Shown piece by piece: positions 24,938 through 33,105 of a stretch of 40,633 nucleotides of DNA. Location: positions 1 to 40,633 of the forward strand of contig CAWUIO010000062.1 in assembly GCA_963922455.1 (NCBI GenBank), read 5' to 3'. Positions within the stretch are counted from its first letter, which is position 1; each line of letters begins with the position of its first letter. This DNA is from CAWUIO01 sp963922455 (GTDB lineage: Bacteria > Bacteroidota > Bacteroidia > Cytophagales > Microscillaceae). The position numbers were made by a program, and so were the translations under genes. The notes beneath the pieces were generated by a model. It was not told where the DNA came from. It searched no databases and saw only the letters and a list, made by a program, of their open reading frames with translations.

Positions 24938-25065
24938 GGCTTAGGGATAGAGCCTTTGTTTGAGCCCGCCGCTGGTATGCGCGTGGGCCGGCGAGTGGCG
25001 AAAGCCCGGCCCGCTCGGCCCATCATTGCCCTAGGGATACAAAACTTTTTGAGCGGGCAAGCCCC
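24938..25065 (+). repeat. Intergenic structured repeat, copy 6 (subtype I)
   Basis: This plus-strand copy starts GGCTTAGGGATAGAGCC and ends GGCAAGCCCC. The variable hairpin is CCCGCTC paired with GAGCGGG, a paired change relative to CCCGCGC/GCGCGGG. An eighth pair, G with C, precedes it. The loop is 34 nt. The internal CGCC pairs with GGCG. It lies between mcrC and the nitrilase gene. The remaining gene-free DNA at 24800-25190 shows nothing else I can name. Confidence 0.92.
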
Positions 25066-25190
25066 AAAGCCTTCCCAGCAAAGGGCTTAGCAATCGTCAA
25101 ACCCCACCGTATAGGTTAATTTTTCCTTTTCTTTTTTCCTCAGAAATGGATAATTTTACTAGTAAGCACTCACTATAACCCGGTATTTTT

Positions 25191-26012
25191 ATGACAGACC
25201 TAAAAGTAAGTCTAATCCAGGCTGATCTTCATTGGCAGGATAAAGGGGCTAATTTGGCTAGTTTTGAGGAAAAAATTTGGAAAATTGAGGACAAACCAGA
25301 CTTAATCATTCTTCCGGAGATGTTTAATTCGGGTTTTACCATGAATGCAGAACAAGTAGCCGAGCCTATGAACCTGACTACTTTTAAGTGGATGCACCAA
25401 ATTGCCAGCCAAACCCAAGCCGTAGTTATGGGTAGCTATGTAGTCCAGGAAGGGGGGCATTACTTTAACCGCCTGCTATGGATGCCGCCTGATGGGAATT
25501 ATGATTATTACGATAAACGACATTTGTTTCGGATGGCCGGAGAGCACGAGCACTATATACCAGGCAACCGCAAGATGATTAAGGATATCAAGGGTTGGAA
25601 GATTATGCCCCTGATTTGCTACGATCTGCGATTTCCGGTATGGAGCCGTAACCATCCCTTGCAATATGACTTGTGTATTTATGTGGCCAATTGGCCCGAT
25701 CCCCGACACAATGCCTGGGACACTTTGATTAAAGCCCGGGCCATTGAAAACCTTTGCTATACCATTGGGGTAAACCGAGTGGGCAAAGACGGAAATGATA
25801 TCAATTACTTGGGAGGGTCTCAAATTGTTGACTTTAAGGGCAATGCCTTGTTCCATCAACTGGAAACGGAAGTTATCCATACCCAGGTTTTGGAAAAAGC
25901 TTCCTTAGACCGTTACCGAAAGAAATTTCCTATCCATTTGGATGCGGATGATTTTGAGATTGCTGATGCCGTCCATGCCCGCACCGGTTTGGGTTTAAAG
26001 AAAACCCACTAA
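25191..26012 (+). CDS. Omega-amidase / nitrilase superfamily hydrolase
   Basis: This is a carbon-nitrogen hydrolase of 273 residues with the full catalytic triad: Glu43 in LPEMFNSGF, Lys109 in YYDKRHLF and Cys143 in LICYDLRFP. The second glutamate is in GEHEHY. The combination YYDKRHLFRMAGE and ICYDLRFPVWSRN is characteristic of the YafV/Nit2 omega-amidase group. That group hydrolyses 2-oxoglutaramate or 2-oxosuccinamate and so repairs products of glutamine and asparagine transamination. The substrate assignment comes from family resemblance. The gene overlaps the convergent membrane-protein gene by 18 bp at the 3' end, with no terminator between them. Confidence 0.9.
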   Translation: MTDLKVSLIQADLHWQDKGANLASFEEKIWKIEDKPDLIILPEMFNSGFTMNAEQVAEPMNLTTFKWMHQIASQTQAVVMGSYVVQEGGHYFNRLLWMPPDGNYDYYDKRHLFRMAGEHEHYIPGNRKMIKDIKGWKIMPLICYDLRFPVWSRNHPLQYDLCIYVANWPDPRHNAWDTLIKARAIENLCYTIGVNRVGKDGNDINYLGGSQIVDFKGNALFHQLETEVIHTQVLEKASLDRYRKKFPIHLDADDFEIADAVHARTGLGLKKTH

Positions 26013-26765
26013 GGCGTACATAAGATAGCCAAGCCATTCGTGGATCAACACGTGCCAATAGTGAAGGGCCAGGCCGGAAGGAAGCCAAGCCCCTAGGCCT
26101 AAGCGGTTCCAATCTAGGCTCAGAAAACCGGCGCTAAACGTATCGGGACGTAGCCCTACTTTGTAAAAACAAGCACGGGCCCGGCGAAGATGAAAGGCTG
26201 AGGTAATCAATAAAACCCTGGCTTTGGGAAAATCTCTTTGAAGAATATCACGGCTTCGGAGGGCATTTTCCCGGGTATTTCGCGCCGTTTCATCCAAGAT
26301 GATATCTTTCACAGGCACTTGAGCATCTACTAAAAATTGTTTGAGCCGATAAGCTTCACTCACTTCCCGTTGTCCTGTAACGGAGATGGTGCCCCCGGTG
26401 ATCAATATCTTGCGGACAATCCCTTTACGGTAGAGCATTAAGGCATGGGTAATCCGATCGGCCCCTTGCTTGAAGTAGGTGCGATCTTTGGGGCTTTTGC
26501 GGCTCAGGGTTACCCCAGTTAATACCACTCCTACTTCGTAGCTCTGTTCTATTTGGTCTAGGGGAGTAGGAGGAATTTCCCAAGCTAACATGGCGAGGTT
26601 GGCAAAAAAATGGTTGCTAAAAAGAATTCCCAAGCCTATGCCCCAAATCCAAAAGATTTTACGCCATCTTTTGCTTTTAAGGTTTAAGCCCAGAAAAAGT
26701 AATAGCAGAACCCAAAGCAATGGGTTGATTAGAAAGTCTAAGAGTTTAGAAAGGATAAAAAACAT
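25995..26765 (-). CDS. YdcF/ElyC-like DUF218 membrane protein
   Basis: This 256-residue protein has two N-terminal membrane helices (about 10-28 and 36-52) followed by a DUF218 domain. The domain shows VGVVLTGVTL, KILITGGT, DETARNTRENA and VLLITSAFHLRRARACF, the last two being the family's most conserved blocks. Relatives such as ElyC and SanA act in envelope integrity and peptidoglycan precursor handling, but the biochemical activity is not settled. The start at 26765 (MFFILSKLLD) is preferred, because the extended frame adds 30 charged residues and approaches the divergent gene at 26840. It overlaps the nitrilase gene end by 18 bp in convergent orientation. Confidence 0.85.
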   Translation of the reverse strand: MFFILSKLLDFLINPLLWVLLLLFLGLNLKSKRWRKIFWIWGIGLGILFSNHFFANLAMLAWEIPPTPLDQIEQSYEVGVVLTGVTLSRKSPKDRTYFKQGADRITHALMLYRKGIVRKILITGGTISVTGQREVSEAYRLKQFLVDAQVPVKDIILDETARNTRENALRSRDILQRDFPKARVLLITSAFHLRRARACFYKVGLRPDTFSAGFLSLDWNRLGLGAWLPSGLALHYWHVLIHEWLGYLMYALVGFL

Positions 26766-26828
26766 ATCTTGCTCGGTAAAATTTCGCCTAAGTTTGTAAG
26801 GGATTTCCCACTTCTCATTCAAAAGATT

Positions 26829-26835
26829 TAGTTTG
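26829..26835 (+). promoter_or_regulatory. Possible -7 element immediately before a start codon
   Basis: TAGTTTG followed by CGGC leads straight into the ATG at 26840. If this is the promoter -7 element, transcription would begin at or next to the start codon. Confidence 0.3.
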
Positions 26836-26839
26836 CGGC

Positions 26840-27289
26840 ATGATTTCACTTCCACCTCAACTCTGGGAACCTACTGTAAAAAAGAGGGACGGTCAACTTT
26901 TTATTTTTGACAGTATACGCAAAAAGTATTTGGTTTTGAGCCCCGAAGAGTGGGTAAGACAGTCCTTAGTTCATTACCTATTGCATCAAAAAAACTACCC
27001 ATCTGCTCTTTTCAGTTTAGAAAAAGGCTTGCGTTATGTGAATAAGCAAAAAAGGAGTGATCTTGTGGTATATGACCGGGAGACCCGGCCTTTTCTCTTG
27101 ATCGAGTGTAAAGCTCCCTATTTAGAACTTAGCCCTGAGCACTTAAACCAGGTAATTACCTATAACAAGGTACTTCAGGCCCCCTATTTTGGAATCTGTA
27201 ATGGTCACACATGTTTGCTTTATGCCCGTACGAGGGAAGAAGGGGCTTGGGAGGTTCAAGAAGACTTCCCTGAGTATTTGGCCGATTAA
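26840..27289 (+). CDS. HsdR N-terminal-like (PD-(D/E)xK fold) small protein
   Basis: This 149-residue protein resembles the isolated N-terminal domain of type I restriction R subunits. Candidate catalytic residues are Asp74 in KRSDLVVYD, and Glu89 and Lys91 in LLIECKAP, the classic D-ExK arrangement. The downstream LNQVITYNKVLQAPYFGICNG also fits the family. No helicase, HsdM or HsdS gene is near, so it is a stand-alone domain protein, common as a single gene in Bacteroidota. Its cellular role is not known, and a DNA-repair nuclease is one possibility. It has a TAGTTTGCGGC block touching its ATG. The MpaB-like gene begins about 60 bp downstream. Confidence 0.85.
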   Translation: MISLPPQLWEPTVKKRDGQLFIFDSIRKKYLVLSPEEWVRQSLVHYLLHQKNYPSALFSLEKGLRYVNKQKRSDLVVYDRETRPFLLIECKAPYLELSPEHLNQVITYNKVLQAPYFGICNGHTCLLYARTREEGAWEVQEDFPEYLAD

Positions 27290-27350
27290 GAAAACTATCT
27301 CCTGGCTCAGCGAGTTGTGCAGTAACTCAATGGCAATAATTGGATACACC

Positions 27351-28457
27351 ATGAATAGATCACTTCACCATCAATACTCCGATACTATTTTGGATACAAT
27401 GCGGCAAACTGGCGACCCCGCAGCTGATAAGGTTGTGGAATACCTTTTCAAGAATAGGGAGACGGCCGCGCTTAATACCATTTTTCGGGAGTTGATCTAT
27501 AACCGATCCTTGCATACGGCATCCCTGCCGGGGCCAGTTAAAGCGTATTTTGAAGAAGAAGCCCAACTTCCGGTTTGGGCCCAGCCTTCTCAAATGAAAA
27601 TGGGAGCCCAGTTTTTCCAAAAGTATGGTGAATCTATTCTCTCTCTTCTCGGCTTTCTTTCCCTTCCGTATTGCTATGCGGCAGCCGATGGAGCCCAGGT
27701 ACTGGTTTTATCAAAAAAAATATACGAAGACCCTAGACAGAGATTGCTGGAGACCGGGCAGTTTGTTCTGGATGTGATGGACCCAAAGGCTTTTGAACCC
27801 GAGGGCAAGGGCTTCACAAGTATTTTAAAGGTTCGCTTGATGCATGCGACGGTACGTTATCACCTTTCAAAAAGTGATCGTTGGAACCCCGATTGGGGTT
27901 TACCCGTGAATCAAGAGGATATGGGAGGCACCAATGGATCTTTTTCTTGGCTGAGTTTACGAGGCCTACGCAAAGCAGATATACTATTTGACAAGCGCCT
28001 GGGTGATGCCTACCTACACTTATGGAACGTGATCGGACATTTGATGGGAGTTCGGAAGGAATTACTTCCTGAAAATGGGAAGGCGGCTTTTTGGTTAGAC
28101 AAGCGCATTAAGGAAAGACACTTTCGTAAGTCGGAAGCCGGGGTGGTTTTAACACAAAGTTTGCTCCGGTTTTTCCGAGAAAACACCGAAAACCGTTTTC
28201 CTGAAGGCTTTATCGAGTCGTACATGCGTTATTTACTGGGAGATGATGTGGCCGATATGTTGGAAGTCCCACCTTCCAATTGGACCCGAGCCCTCATTAG
28301 CCCCTTGAAGTGGAGTAACCTTTGGCAAAGTGTACGACAAAGCCGCTCGGGGGATACCAAGGGTTATATTTTGGAAGAGCTGCACCGCGAGCATAGTCAA
28401 AACCCGGTTCTTTTTGCTCTCCCACTACAATTTAAGCCGCCCACTACCGCAAAGTAA
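27351..28457 (+). CDS. MpaB/DUF2236 family oxygenase-like protein
   Basis: This 368-residue protein of the DUF2236 group includes MpaB-type and latex-clearing (rubber) oxygenases, which bind a b-type haem. Recognisable blocks are GFLSLPYCYAAADGAQVL, VRLMHATVRYHL, QEDMGGTNGSFSW and LHLWNVIGHLMGV, with conserved His in the second and fourth as candidate haem ligands. No signal peptide is visible, so it is probably cytoplasmic or peripherally bound. Alternative in-frame starts lie upstream at 27330 and within the previous gene. I chose 27351 because the protein similarity appears to begin near MNRSLHHQYS. The substrate is unknown; polyisoprene cleavage is only one option in the family. Confidence 0.83.
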   Translation: MNRSLHHQYSDTILDTMRQTGDPAADKVVEYLFKNRETAALNTIFRELIYNRSLHTASLPGPVKAYFEEEAQLPVWAQPSQMKMGAQFFQKYGESILSLLGFLSLPYCYAAADGAQVLVLSKKIYEDPRQRLLETGQFVLDVMDPKAFEPEGKGFTSILKVRLMHATVRYHLSKSDRWNPDWGLPVNQEDMGGTNGSFSWLSLRGLRKADILFDKRLGDAYLHLWNVIGHLMGVRKELLPENGKAAFWLDKRIKERHFRKSEAGVVLTQSLLRFFRENTENRFPEGFIESYMRYLLGDDVADMLEVPPSNWTRALISPLKWSNLWQSVRQSRSGDTKGYILEELHREHSQNPVLFALPLQFKPPTTAK

Positions 28458-28623
28458 ACTGCTTAGGGCTATTCACGTATCCGTTTTTCTATGCATAGGC
28501 CCCAACTAAGACAAGTATTTGGGTTTATTTCTTGGGTTTACCGTTTAACCATAGCAAAATACCGCTCCCCCCATTCTCCTTTCTAAGCCAATACCTAGCC
28601 CGTATTTTAGAGTGTATTCACCA

Positions 28624-28830
28624 ATGAGAAGTACCTTCATGCAAAAATTGAAACACTTTTTAGGAATGTGGATTTTAGTAGGACTCCTAGCCGGCGCTTT
28701 GATGGGCCGTTTTAGCCAAAGCAAAAAGTCGAGTACGGTACAAGTATCCGAGAAGTCCCAAGCAAGAGAACTCAAAACCAATATCCGCAAACCAGCGGCC
28801 CGTTTGATTCATTGGAAAGCCTCCGATTAA
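28624..28830 (+). CDS. Small single-span membrane protein
   Basis: This 68-residue product is MRSTFMQKLKHFLGMW..., with one membrane helix (about 12-31) rich in Gly and Ala (LVGLLAGALMGRF), followed by a basic, hydrophilic tail (SQSKKSSTVQVSEKSQ). The Gly spacing resembles glycine-zipper segments that mediate helix packing. It lies 37 bp upstream of the histidine kinase on the same strand, so it may be in the same transcript. I know of no named family. The in-frame GTG at 28612 would add four residues. Confidence 0.5.
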   Translation: MRSTFMQKLKHFLGMWILVGLLAGALMGRFSQSKKSSTVQVSEKSQARELKTNIRKPAARLIHWKASD

Positions 28831-28867
28831 TAAGTAAAATTGATTATCATTAACGTGTTCAGCTCTT

Positions 28868-29980
28868 ATGTCCCTAAGAAAGGAATCATTTTGGTCGACT
28901 TTTCTACCCCGATTTAGTAGCTATCCCTATCATCGTTACTACTTGAGCAGCCAGCTAATAGGATGGGCCCTCTTGCTTGTGATCCATTTTATTTTCACGA
29001 TATTACTGGAAAAGCTGTCTTGGCCATTTGTCTTTTTCCTTATTTACCTGCACTTCGTTGGGTACCTTGTTACCGAAATATACCGTGAGTTTTTGCTTTC
29101 CCGGCGTTGGCTCAATTTACAATTTGAACAGATGCTCCTTAGAGTGGTGCTCGCCAGCATTGTAAAGGGGGCAATTTGGCTAATCTTACAAGTAATTTAC
29201 TTAAAGTTAGCCGGCATGGAAGACGCAAGCAACTCAGAATATGCCCTCCTGGCCTATGCATCCCTCTTGTTTAACACCAGTATTATCTTTATGACCTGGA
29301 ACCTCTTGTATTTTGGGTATCATTTTTTTAAAACCTACCAACTCGCAGAGTTGGAAAAGTGGAAACTGGAAGCGAGTGTCAAAGAAGCCGAAATAATTGC
29401 CTTGAAGGCTCAAATCAATCCTCATTTTATTTTTAATAGCCTCAATAATATCCGGGGATTGGTTATTGAAAACCCTCAGAAGGCCCGGGTTATGATCACC
29501 CACCTCTCCGATTTGCTACGCTATTCTTTACAATTGAGCCAGTTTGAAAAGGTAAGCTTGGCCCAGGAAATTGAAATTGTTGAACACTACCTCCAATTGG
29601 AGTCTATACAGTTTGAAAACCGTTTGCAGTACCATCTGAATATAGACCCCCAAAGCATGGATTTGCAAATCCCCCCCATGGTCATCCAAATCCTGGTGGA
29701 AAATGCCATCAAACACGGCATCTCCCACCTTCCCGAAGGCGGAGTCGTGCAGGTAAACACCCGGTATAAAGCTAAATATTTGGAAATTGAAGTAATCAAC
29801 TCCGGGCAGCTTAACCATCTGACCGACAGTACCGGATTGGGCCTAGAAAATGCCTCTCAACGCTTAAAATTACTTTCAAAAAATATTAAAGGAATCGAAT
29901 TAAAAAATATTGGACAGGACCGGGTAGCCGCCCGGTTTAGCATTGCCCTGCCCGAACCCCTTAGCCCTTACAACGCATGA
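28868..29980 (+). CDS. LytS-type sensor histidine kinase
   Basis: This is a 370-residue kinase with four predicted membrane helices in the first 155 residues, then a coiled linker (LEKWKLEASVKEAEIIALKA). The His_kinase domain carries INPHFIFNSLNNIRGL (phospho-acceptor His186), and the ATPase domain carries ILVENAIKHGI and GLGLENASQRL. No periplasmic ligand domain is present, so the signal may be sensed in or near the membrane. Its stop codon overlaps the start of the LytTR response regulator (ATGA), so the two are translationally coupled and form a dedicated pair. The signal and targets are unknown. Confidence 0.93.
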   Translation: MSLRKESFWSTFLPRFSSYPYHRYYLSSQLIGWALLLVIHFIFTILLEKLSWPFVFFLIYLHFVGYLVTEIYREFLLSRRWLNLQFEQMLLRVVLASIVKGAIWLILQVIYLKLAGMEDASNSEYALLAYASLLFNTSIIFMTWNLLYFGYHFFKTYQLAELEKWKLEASVKEAEIIALKAQINPHFIFNSLNNIRGLVIENPQKARVMITHLSDLLRYSLQLSQFEKVSLAQEIEIVEHYLQLESIQFENRLQYHLNIDPQSMDLQIPPMVIQILVENAIKHGISHLPEGGVVQVNTRYKAKYLEIEVINSGQLNHLTDSTGLGLENASQRLKLLSKNIKGIELKNIGQDRVAARFSIALPEPLSPYNA

Positions 29981-30702
29981 CTTCTATTCTTGTAGATGAT
30001 TCTCGTCTAGCCCGCAATGAATTACGCCACCTTCTCGAATCCTATCCAGAGATCGAGGTGGTAGCCGAGGCGGCCCACGCCCAAGAGGCAAAGGCTCAAA
30101 TCGAGAAAAAACATCCCGACTTACTTTTTCTGGATATCCAAATGCCCGGTAAAGATGGATTTCAACTCCTGGAAGAGCTAGATCACACTCCCTACGTCAT
30201 CTTTACCACCGCATACGACCAGTACGCCCTCCGGGCTTTTGAGACCAGCGCTTTAGACTACTTGCTCAAACCCATTCGAGATGAGCGCCTCAAAGCTGCC
30301 ATTGAGCGGGTTCACCAAAAAAATCAGGTAAATCAGGTAGACCTAGCTCCTAGCTCGGAGTTTATGCGCTTAGACCAGCAAGTTTTTGTAAAAGATGGAG
30401 ATCAGTGTTGGTTTGTCAAACTCAACGATATTCGCCTGTTTGAAATCAATGGCAAGCAAACCCGGATATATTTTGCCTCCCATGCCCCCCTGATACACCG
30501 CACCCTGCACTATTTAGAAACCCGTTTGGATGAGGCCCATTTTTTCCGGGCCAATCGCCAACAGATTATCAACCTGGCCTGGATTGACCGGATTGTTCCT
30601 TGGTTTAGTGGAGGTTTGAAAGTTTTTTTGAAAGAAGGGGGAGAAGAAATAGAAATATCTCGGAGACAAGCCTCGAGATTTAAGGATTTGCTGAGCTTCT
30701 AA
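29977..30702 (+). CDS. LytTR-family response regulator
   Basis: This 241-residue regulator has a receiver domain carrying DD (7-8), the phospho-acceptor Asp53 in LLFLDIQMPGKDG, and the switch lysine in YLLKPI. Residues about 135-241 form a LytTR DNA-binding domain (VKLNDIRLFEINGKQTRI ... RANRQQIINLAWIDRI ... EISRRQASRFKDLL). It overlaps the kinase gene by 4 bp. LytTR regulators usually bind paired direct repeats upstream of a few genes. I did not identify such sites here. No terminator is visible, but an interrupted inverted repeat follows at 30749-30777. Confidence 0.94.
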   Translation: MTSILVDDSRLARNELRHLLESYPEIEVVAEAAHAQEAKAQIEKKHPDLLFLDIQMPGKDGFQLLEELDHTPYVIFTTAYDQYALRAFETSALDYLLKPIRDERLKAAIERVHQKNQVNQVDLAPSSEFMRLDQQVFVKDGDQCWFVKLNDIRLFEINGKQTRIYFASHAPLIHRTLHYLETRLDEAHFFRANRQQIINLAWIDRIVPWFSGGLKVFLKEGGEEIEISRRQASRFKDLLSF

Positions 30703-30748
30703 GAAAATTTACATAGCTGGCCGGTTCATATTCCAATAATCAGGTAAA

Positions 30749-30777
30749 ATAAGGGCCACCCATGGGGTGATCCTTAT
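30749..30777. repeat. Interrupted inverted repeat between convergent genes
   Basis: ATAAGG pairs with CCTTAT and inside it CACC pairs with GGTG, with a 2x2 internal loop and a 5-nt apex. It lies between the LytTR gene and the small minus-strand gene. It has no T-run, but could block transcription or protect 3' ends from both sides. Confidence 0.35.
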
Positions 30778-30833
30778 CAAACTGATTTGGATTCTCGGGC
30801 ATCCAAATAAAGTGGTCTAGGGTTTATCTTGAA

Positions 30834-30983
30834 CTATCGCCGGTTAGAGAGCCAACGGATAACTAAATAAGCCGCGGCAACTACCAGAGATAAGAAAAAT
30901 ACCTTTTTGAAAGCCCAAGCGCTAAACTTTATGAGCATCAGCATCATAAAGAAAAAGAACGCAATTTTCAGGATACCTTTCAT
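30834..30983 (-). CDS. Very small membrane protein (49 aa)
   Basis: This 49-residue protein is MKGILKIAFFFFMMLMLIK... with two short hydrophobic stretches (about 4-18 and 28-42) joined by a basic loop (SAWAFKKV), ending RWLSNRR. Almost the whole protein is membrane-embedded with basic ends. The ATG at 30983 is preferred over an upstream in-frame start, because the extension is polar and unlike the rest. No family is recognised. It could be a regulator of a larger membrane protein or an orphan. The composition argues for a real gene, but the short length leaves doubt. Confidence 0.5.
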   Translation of the reverse strand: MKGILKIAFFFFMMLMLIKFSAWAFKKVFFLSLVVAAAYLVIRWLSNRR

Positions 30984-31141
30984 AAATACATGAGGTTTGG
31001 TTATATGGTTTAGTATAAGCTCACTTACACTTCTATTACGCAAAATACTATGTATTGCTTAACTTCCTTGTAAGACATAGTAGCTTATATTCAAATATAC
31101 AAAAAATATCCTCTGCCCCAAATTTTTCCTCTTAAAAATCT

Positions 31142-31148
31142 TAATTTG
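31142..31148 (+). promoter_or_regulatory. Possible -7 element immediately before a start codon
   Basis: TAATTTG followed by CGGGC leads into the ATG at 31154, the same layout as at 26829-26840. The transcript would be leaderless or nearly so. Confidence 0.3.
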
Positions 31149-31153
31149 CGGGC

Positions 31154-32413
31154 ATGAAGATATTAATCCACAACGACGCCGTAATTTTGGGCATTCTTTT
31201 CTTAATTTTGACGTTCGTTTTCCGCACCGCCAACAGCCCTAACCCTCGTTATCAAGGCTTTTACCGATACGTCCCCCCCATACTGCTTTGCTACTTTATA
31301 CCCTCAATCTTAAATATTACGTGGTTTGAGGGCAGTGAGCATGCCTTTAAGATTGCCTCGGCCGAGGAGTCACAACTATACTTTGTATCCTCCCGCTACT
31401 TATTACCCGCCTGTTTGGTCTTGCTTACATTAAATATTGACTTTCCGGCCATTCGTCAATTGGGCCCCAAAGCTTTAATTATGTTTTTGACCGGCTCCTT
31501 TGGAATTTTATTAGGGGGGCCATTTGCTTTCTTGGTGCTGGGTTTGATTTCACCCGAAACCGTAGAAGGTGAAGTCTGGCGGGGGCTTACAACGGTGGCC
31601 GGTAGTTGGATAGGCGGCAGTGCCAACCAAACGGCCATGAAAGAAGTGTTTAAAGTACCCGATCAGGTATTTTCGGCTATGCTAGCCGTGGATATCGTGA
31701 TTGCCAATGTGTGGATGGCCTTTATCTTATACGGAGCAGGCTCTTACCAAAAAGTAGACCGTTGGCTCGGAGCCGACAGCAGTATCATTGATGAACTCAA
31801 ACACCGGGTAGAAAGCTACCAAGCGAGCATTGCCCGGGTATCGAGCTATACCGATTTTGTCAGCATTTTTGGGATTGCCTTCGTCTGTGTAGGTTTATCG
31901 CATTTTTTGGCCGACTGGATTGCGCCTAGTTTGGCGGCGCTTAATCCTGACCTGGCCCGATACAGTCTTACGTCTACTTTTTTCTGGATGGTCGTGATTG
32001 CAACTAGCTTAGGCTTAGGGCTTTCCTTTACCAAATTCAGGACCTTGGAAGGAGCTGGCGCCTCAAAACTGGGTACCCTCTTACTCTATGTACTCATTGC
32101 CAGCATTGGCATGCATATGGATATATTGGCTATTTTTGATATCCCCCTGCTCTTCTTATTGGGAGTTATCTGGATTCTCTTTCATGTACTCTTGATGTTT
32201 CTGATGGGGTACTTGATCAAAGCTCCTTTCTTTTTCGTAGCAGTAGGTAGTCAGGCCAATGTAGGCGGCGCCGCTTCAGCCCCGGTTGTCGCCTCGGCAT
32301 TCCATCCTTCGTTAGCTCCTATTGGGGTGCTTTTGGCAGTCTTGGGTTATGCCGTGGGTACCTACTTTGCTTGGCTTTGCGGGATCATACTCCAATTTCT
32401 GGCGGCTGCTTAG
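31154..32413 (+). CDS. DUF819 family integral membrane protein
   Basis: This is a 419-residue, very hydrophobic protein with about ten or more membrane helices in two halves. Conserved blocks typical of DUF819 are visible: NPRYQGFYRYVPPILLCYFIP near the N-terminus, TVAGSWIGGSANQTAMKE in the middle, and VGSQANVGGAASAPVVASAF near the C-terminus. The two Gly/Ser/Ala/Asn-rich motifs at broken helices resemble substrate-binding sites of secondary transporters, but no substrate has been shown for the family. It stands alone, or with the small secreted protein that follows after 54 bp. Its promoter-like TAATTTGCGGGC abuts the ATG. Confidence 0.88.
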   Translation: MKILIHNDAVILGILFLILTFVFRTANSPNPRYQGFYRYVPPILLCYFIPSILNITWFEGSEHAFKIASAEESQLYFVSSRYLLPACLVLLTLNIDFPAIRQLGPKALIMFLTGSFGILLGGPFAFLVLGLISPETVEGEVWRGLTTVAGSWIGGSANQTAMKEVFKVPDQVFSAMLAVDIVIANVWMAFILYGAGSYQKVDRWLGADSSIIDELKHRVESYQASIARVSSYTDFVSIFGIAFVCVGLSHFLADWIAPSLAALNPDLARYSLTSTFFWMVVIATSLGLGLSFTKFRTLEGAGASKLGTLLLYVLIASIGMHMDILAIFDIPLLFLLGVIWILFHVLLMFLMGYLIKAPFFFVAVGSQANVGGAASAPVVASAFHPSLAPIGVLLAVLGYAVGTYFAWLCGIILQFLAAA

Positions 32414-32467
32414 CCCAGTATTTCCAGAAATTGGCCCAAATACGTATCAAATAAGCCCAAAACCACT

Positions 32468-32908
32468 ATGCAAATCGGTAAAATTTTCTTTTACGCCATA
32501 GGCCTATGCCTAAGTAGTCACTCAAACCTCATCTTTGCCCAACAACTTCAAGGTGCTTGGGTGCTCGAGAATTTTGAGGTAGACCTGAGTCAATCTCAGC
32601 TTTCGGCCTCCAGCAATACGATTTTAACAAGTGAGGTCCATATGATGAGTGAGCGCATGAAAGGGAGGGTCACGATGTTTTTACAAAACGATGGGACGTT
32701 TATCAACCATGGCGGTGGCCCCAGTTACCCAGAACAAGAAAGTAAGGGCACCTGGCGTGTTTCAAAAGATACCCTTTATCTCCATCCCGAACATCACCTC
32801 GAGACCGGCTCTCACTTTTCTCAGCAAAATGAGTTGCTTAAAGTACATATCCCGAGTGTGGATCAAAATCAAGTCCGGACCTTTGCTATTTTTAGGAAAG
32901 TAGAATAA
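32468..32908 (+). CDS. Secreted lipocalin-like small protein
   Basis: This 146-residue protein starts with a signal peptide (MQIGKIFFYAIGLCLSSHSN) cleaved near IFAQ. The mature part reads LQGAWVLENFEVDL, VTMFLQNDGTFINHGG, SKGTWRVSKDTLYL and RTFAIFRKVE. The sequence of G-W, F--DGTF and GTW motifs is the lipocalin-like pattern also seen in the lipoproteins at 22076 and 22858, but there is no lipobox, so the product is probably free in the periplasm or secreted. Repeat copy 7 begins 5 bp after its stop. The ligand is unknown. Confidence 0.75.
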   Translation: MQIGKIFFYAIGLCLSSHSNLIFAQQLQGAWVLENFEVDLSQSQLSASSNTILTSEVHMMSERMKGRVTMFLQNDGTFINHGGGPSYPEQESKGTWRVSKDTLYLHPEHHLETGSHFSQQNELLKVHIPSVDQNQVRTFAIFRKVE

Positions 32909-32913
32909 GCCTT

Positions 32914-33044
32914 GGGGCTTGCCCGCGCCCTCACAAATTGAGTGGTTTGGCCAATCGGTAGCGGCGCGGGCCGGGCTTTCGCTACTCGCTGCCTTTCCCC
33001 GCCGGGCCGACACGAGCTCAAACAGGCCGCTCTATCCCTAAGCC
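32914..33044 (-). repeat. Intergenic structured repeat, copy 7 (subtype II)
   Basis: This minus-strand copy starts GGCTTAGGGATAGAGCGG and ends GGGCAAGCCCC. It shares GGCGGGGAAAGGCAGCGAG with copy 1. The variable hairpin is CCCGCGC/GCGCGGG with a 35-nt interval, extendable by C-G inside and G-C outside. It lies between the secreted protein gene and waaA. Confidence 0.92.
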
Positions 33045-33105
33045 ATTTCAAGCTTTCCTCCCAAATTATTCTTTAACTTGGTAGGCAGTTTAACGCTATT
33101 GCCGC

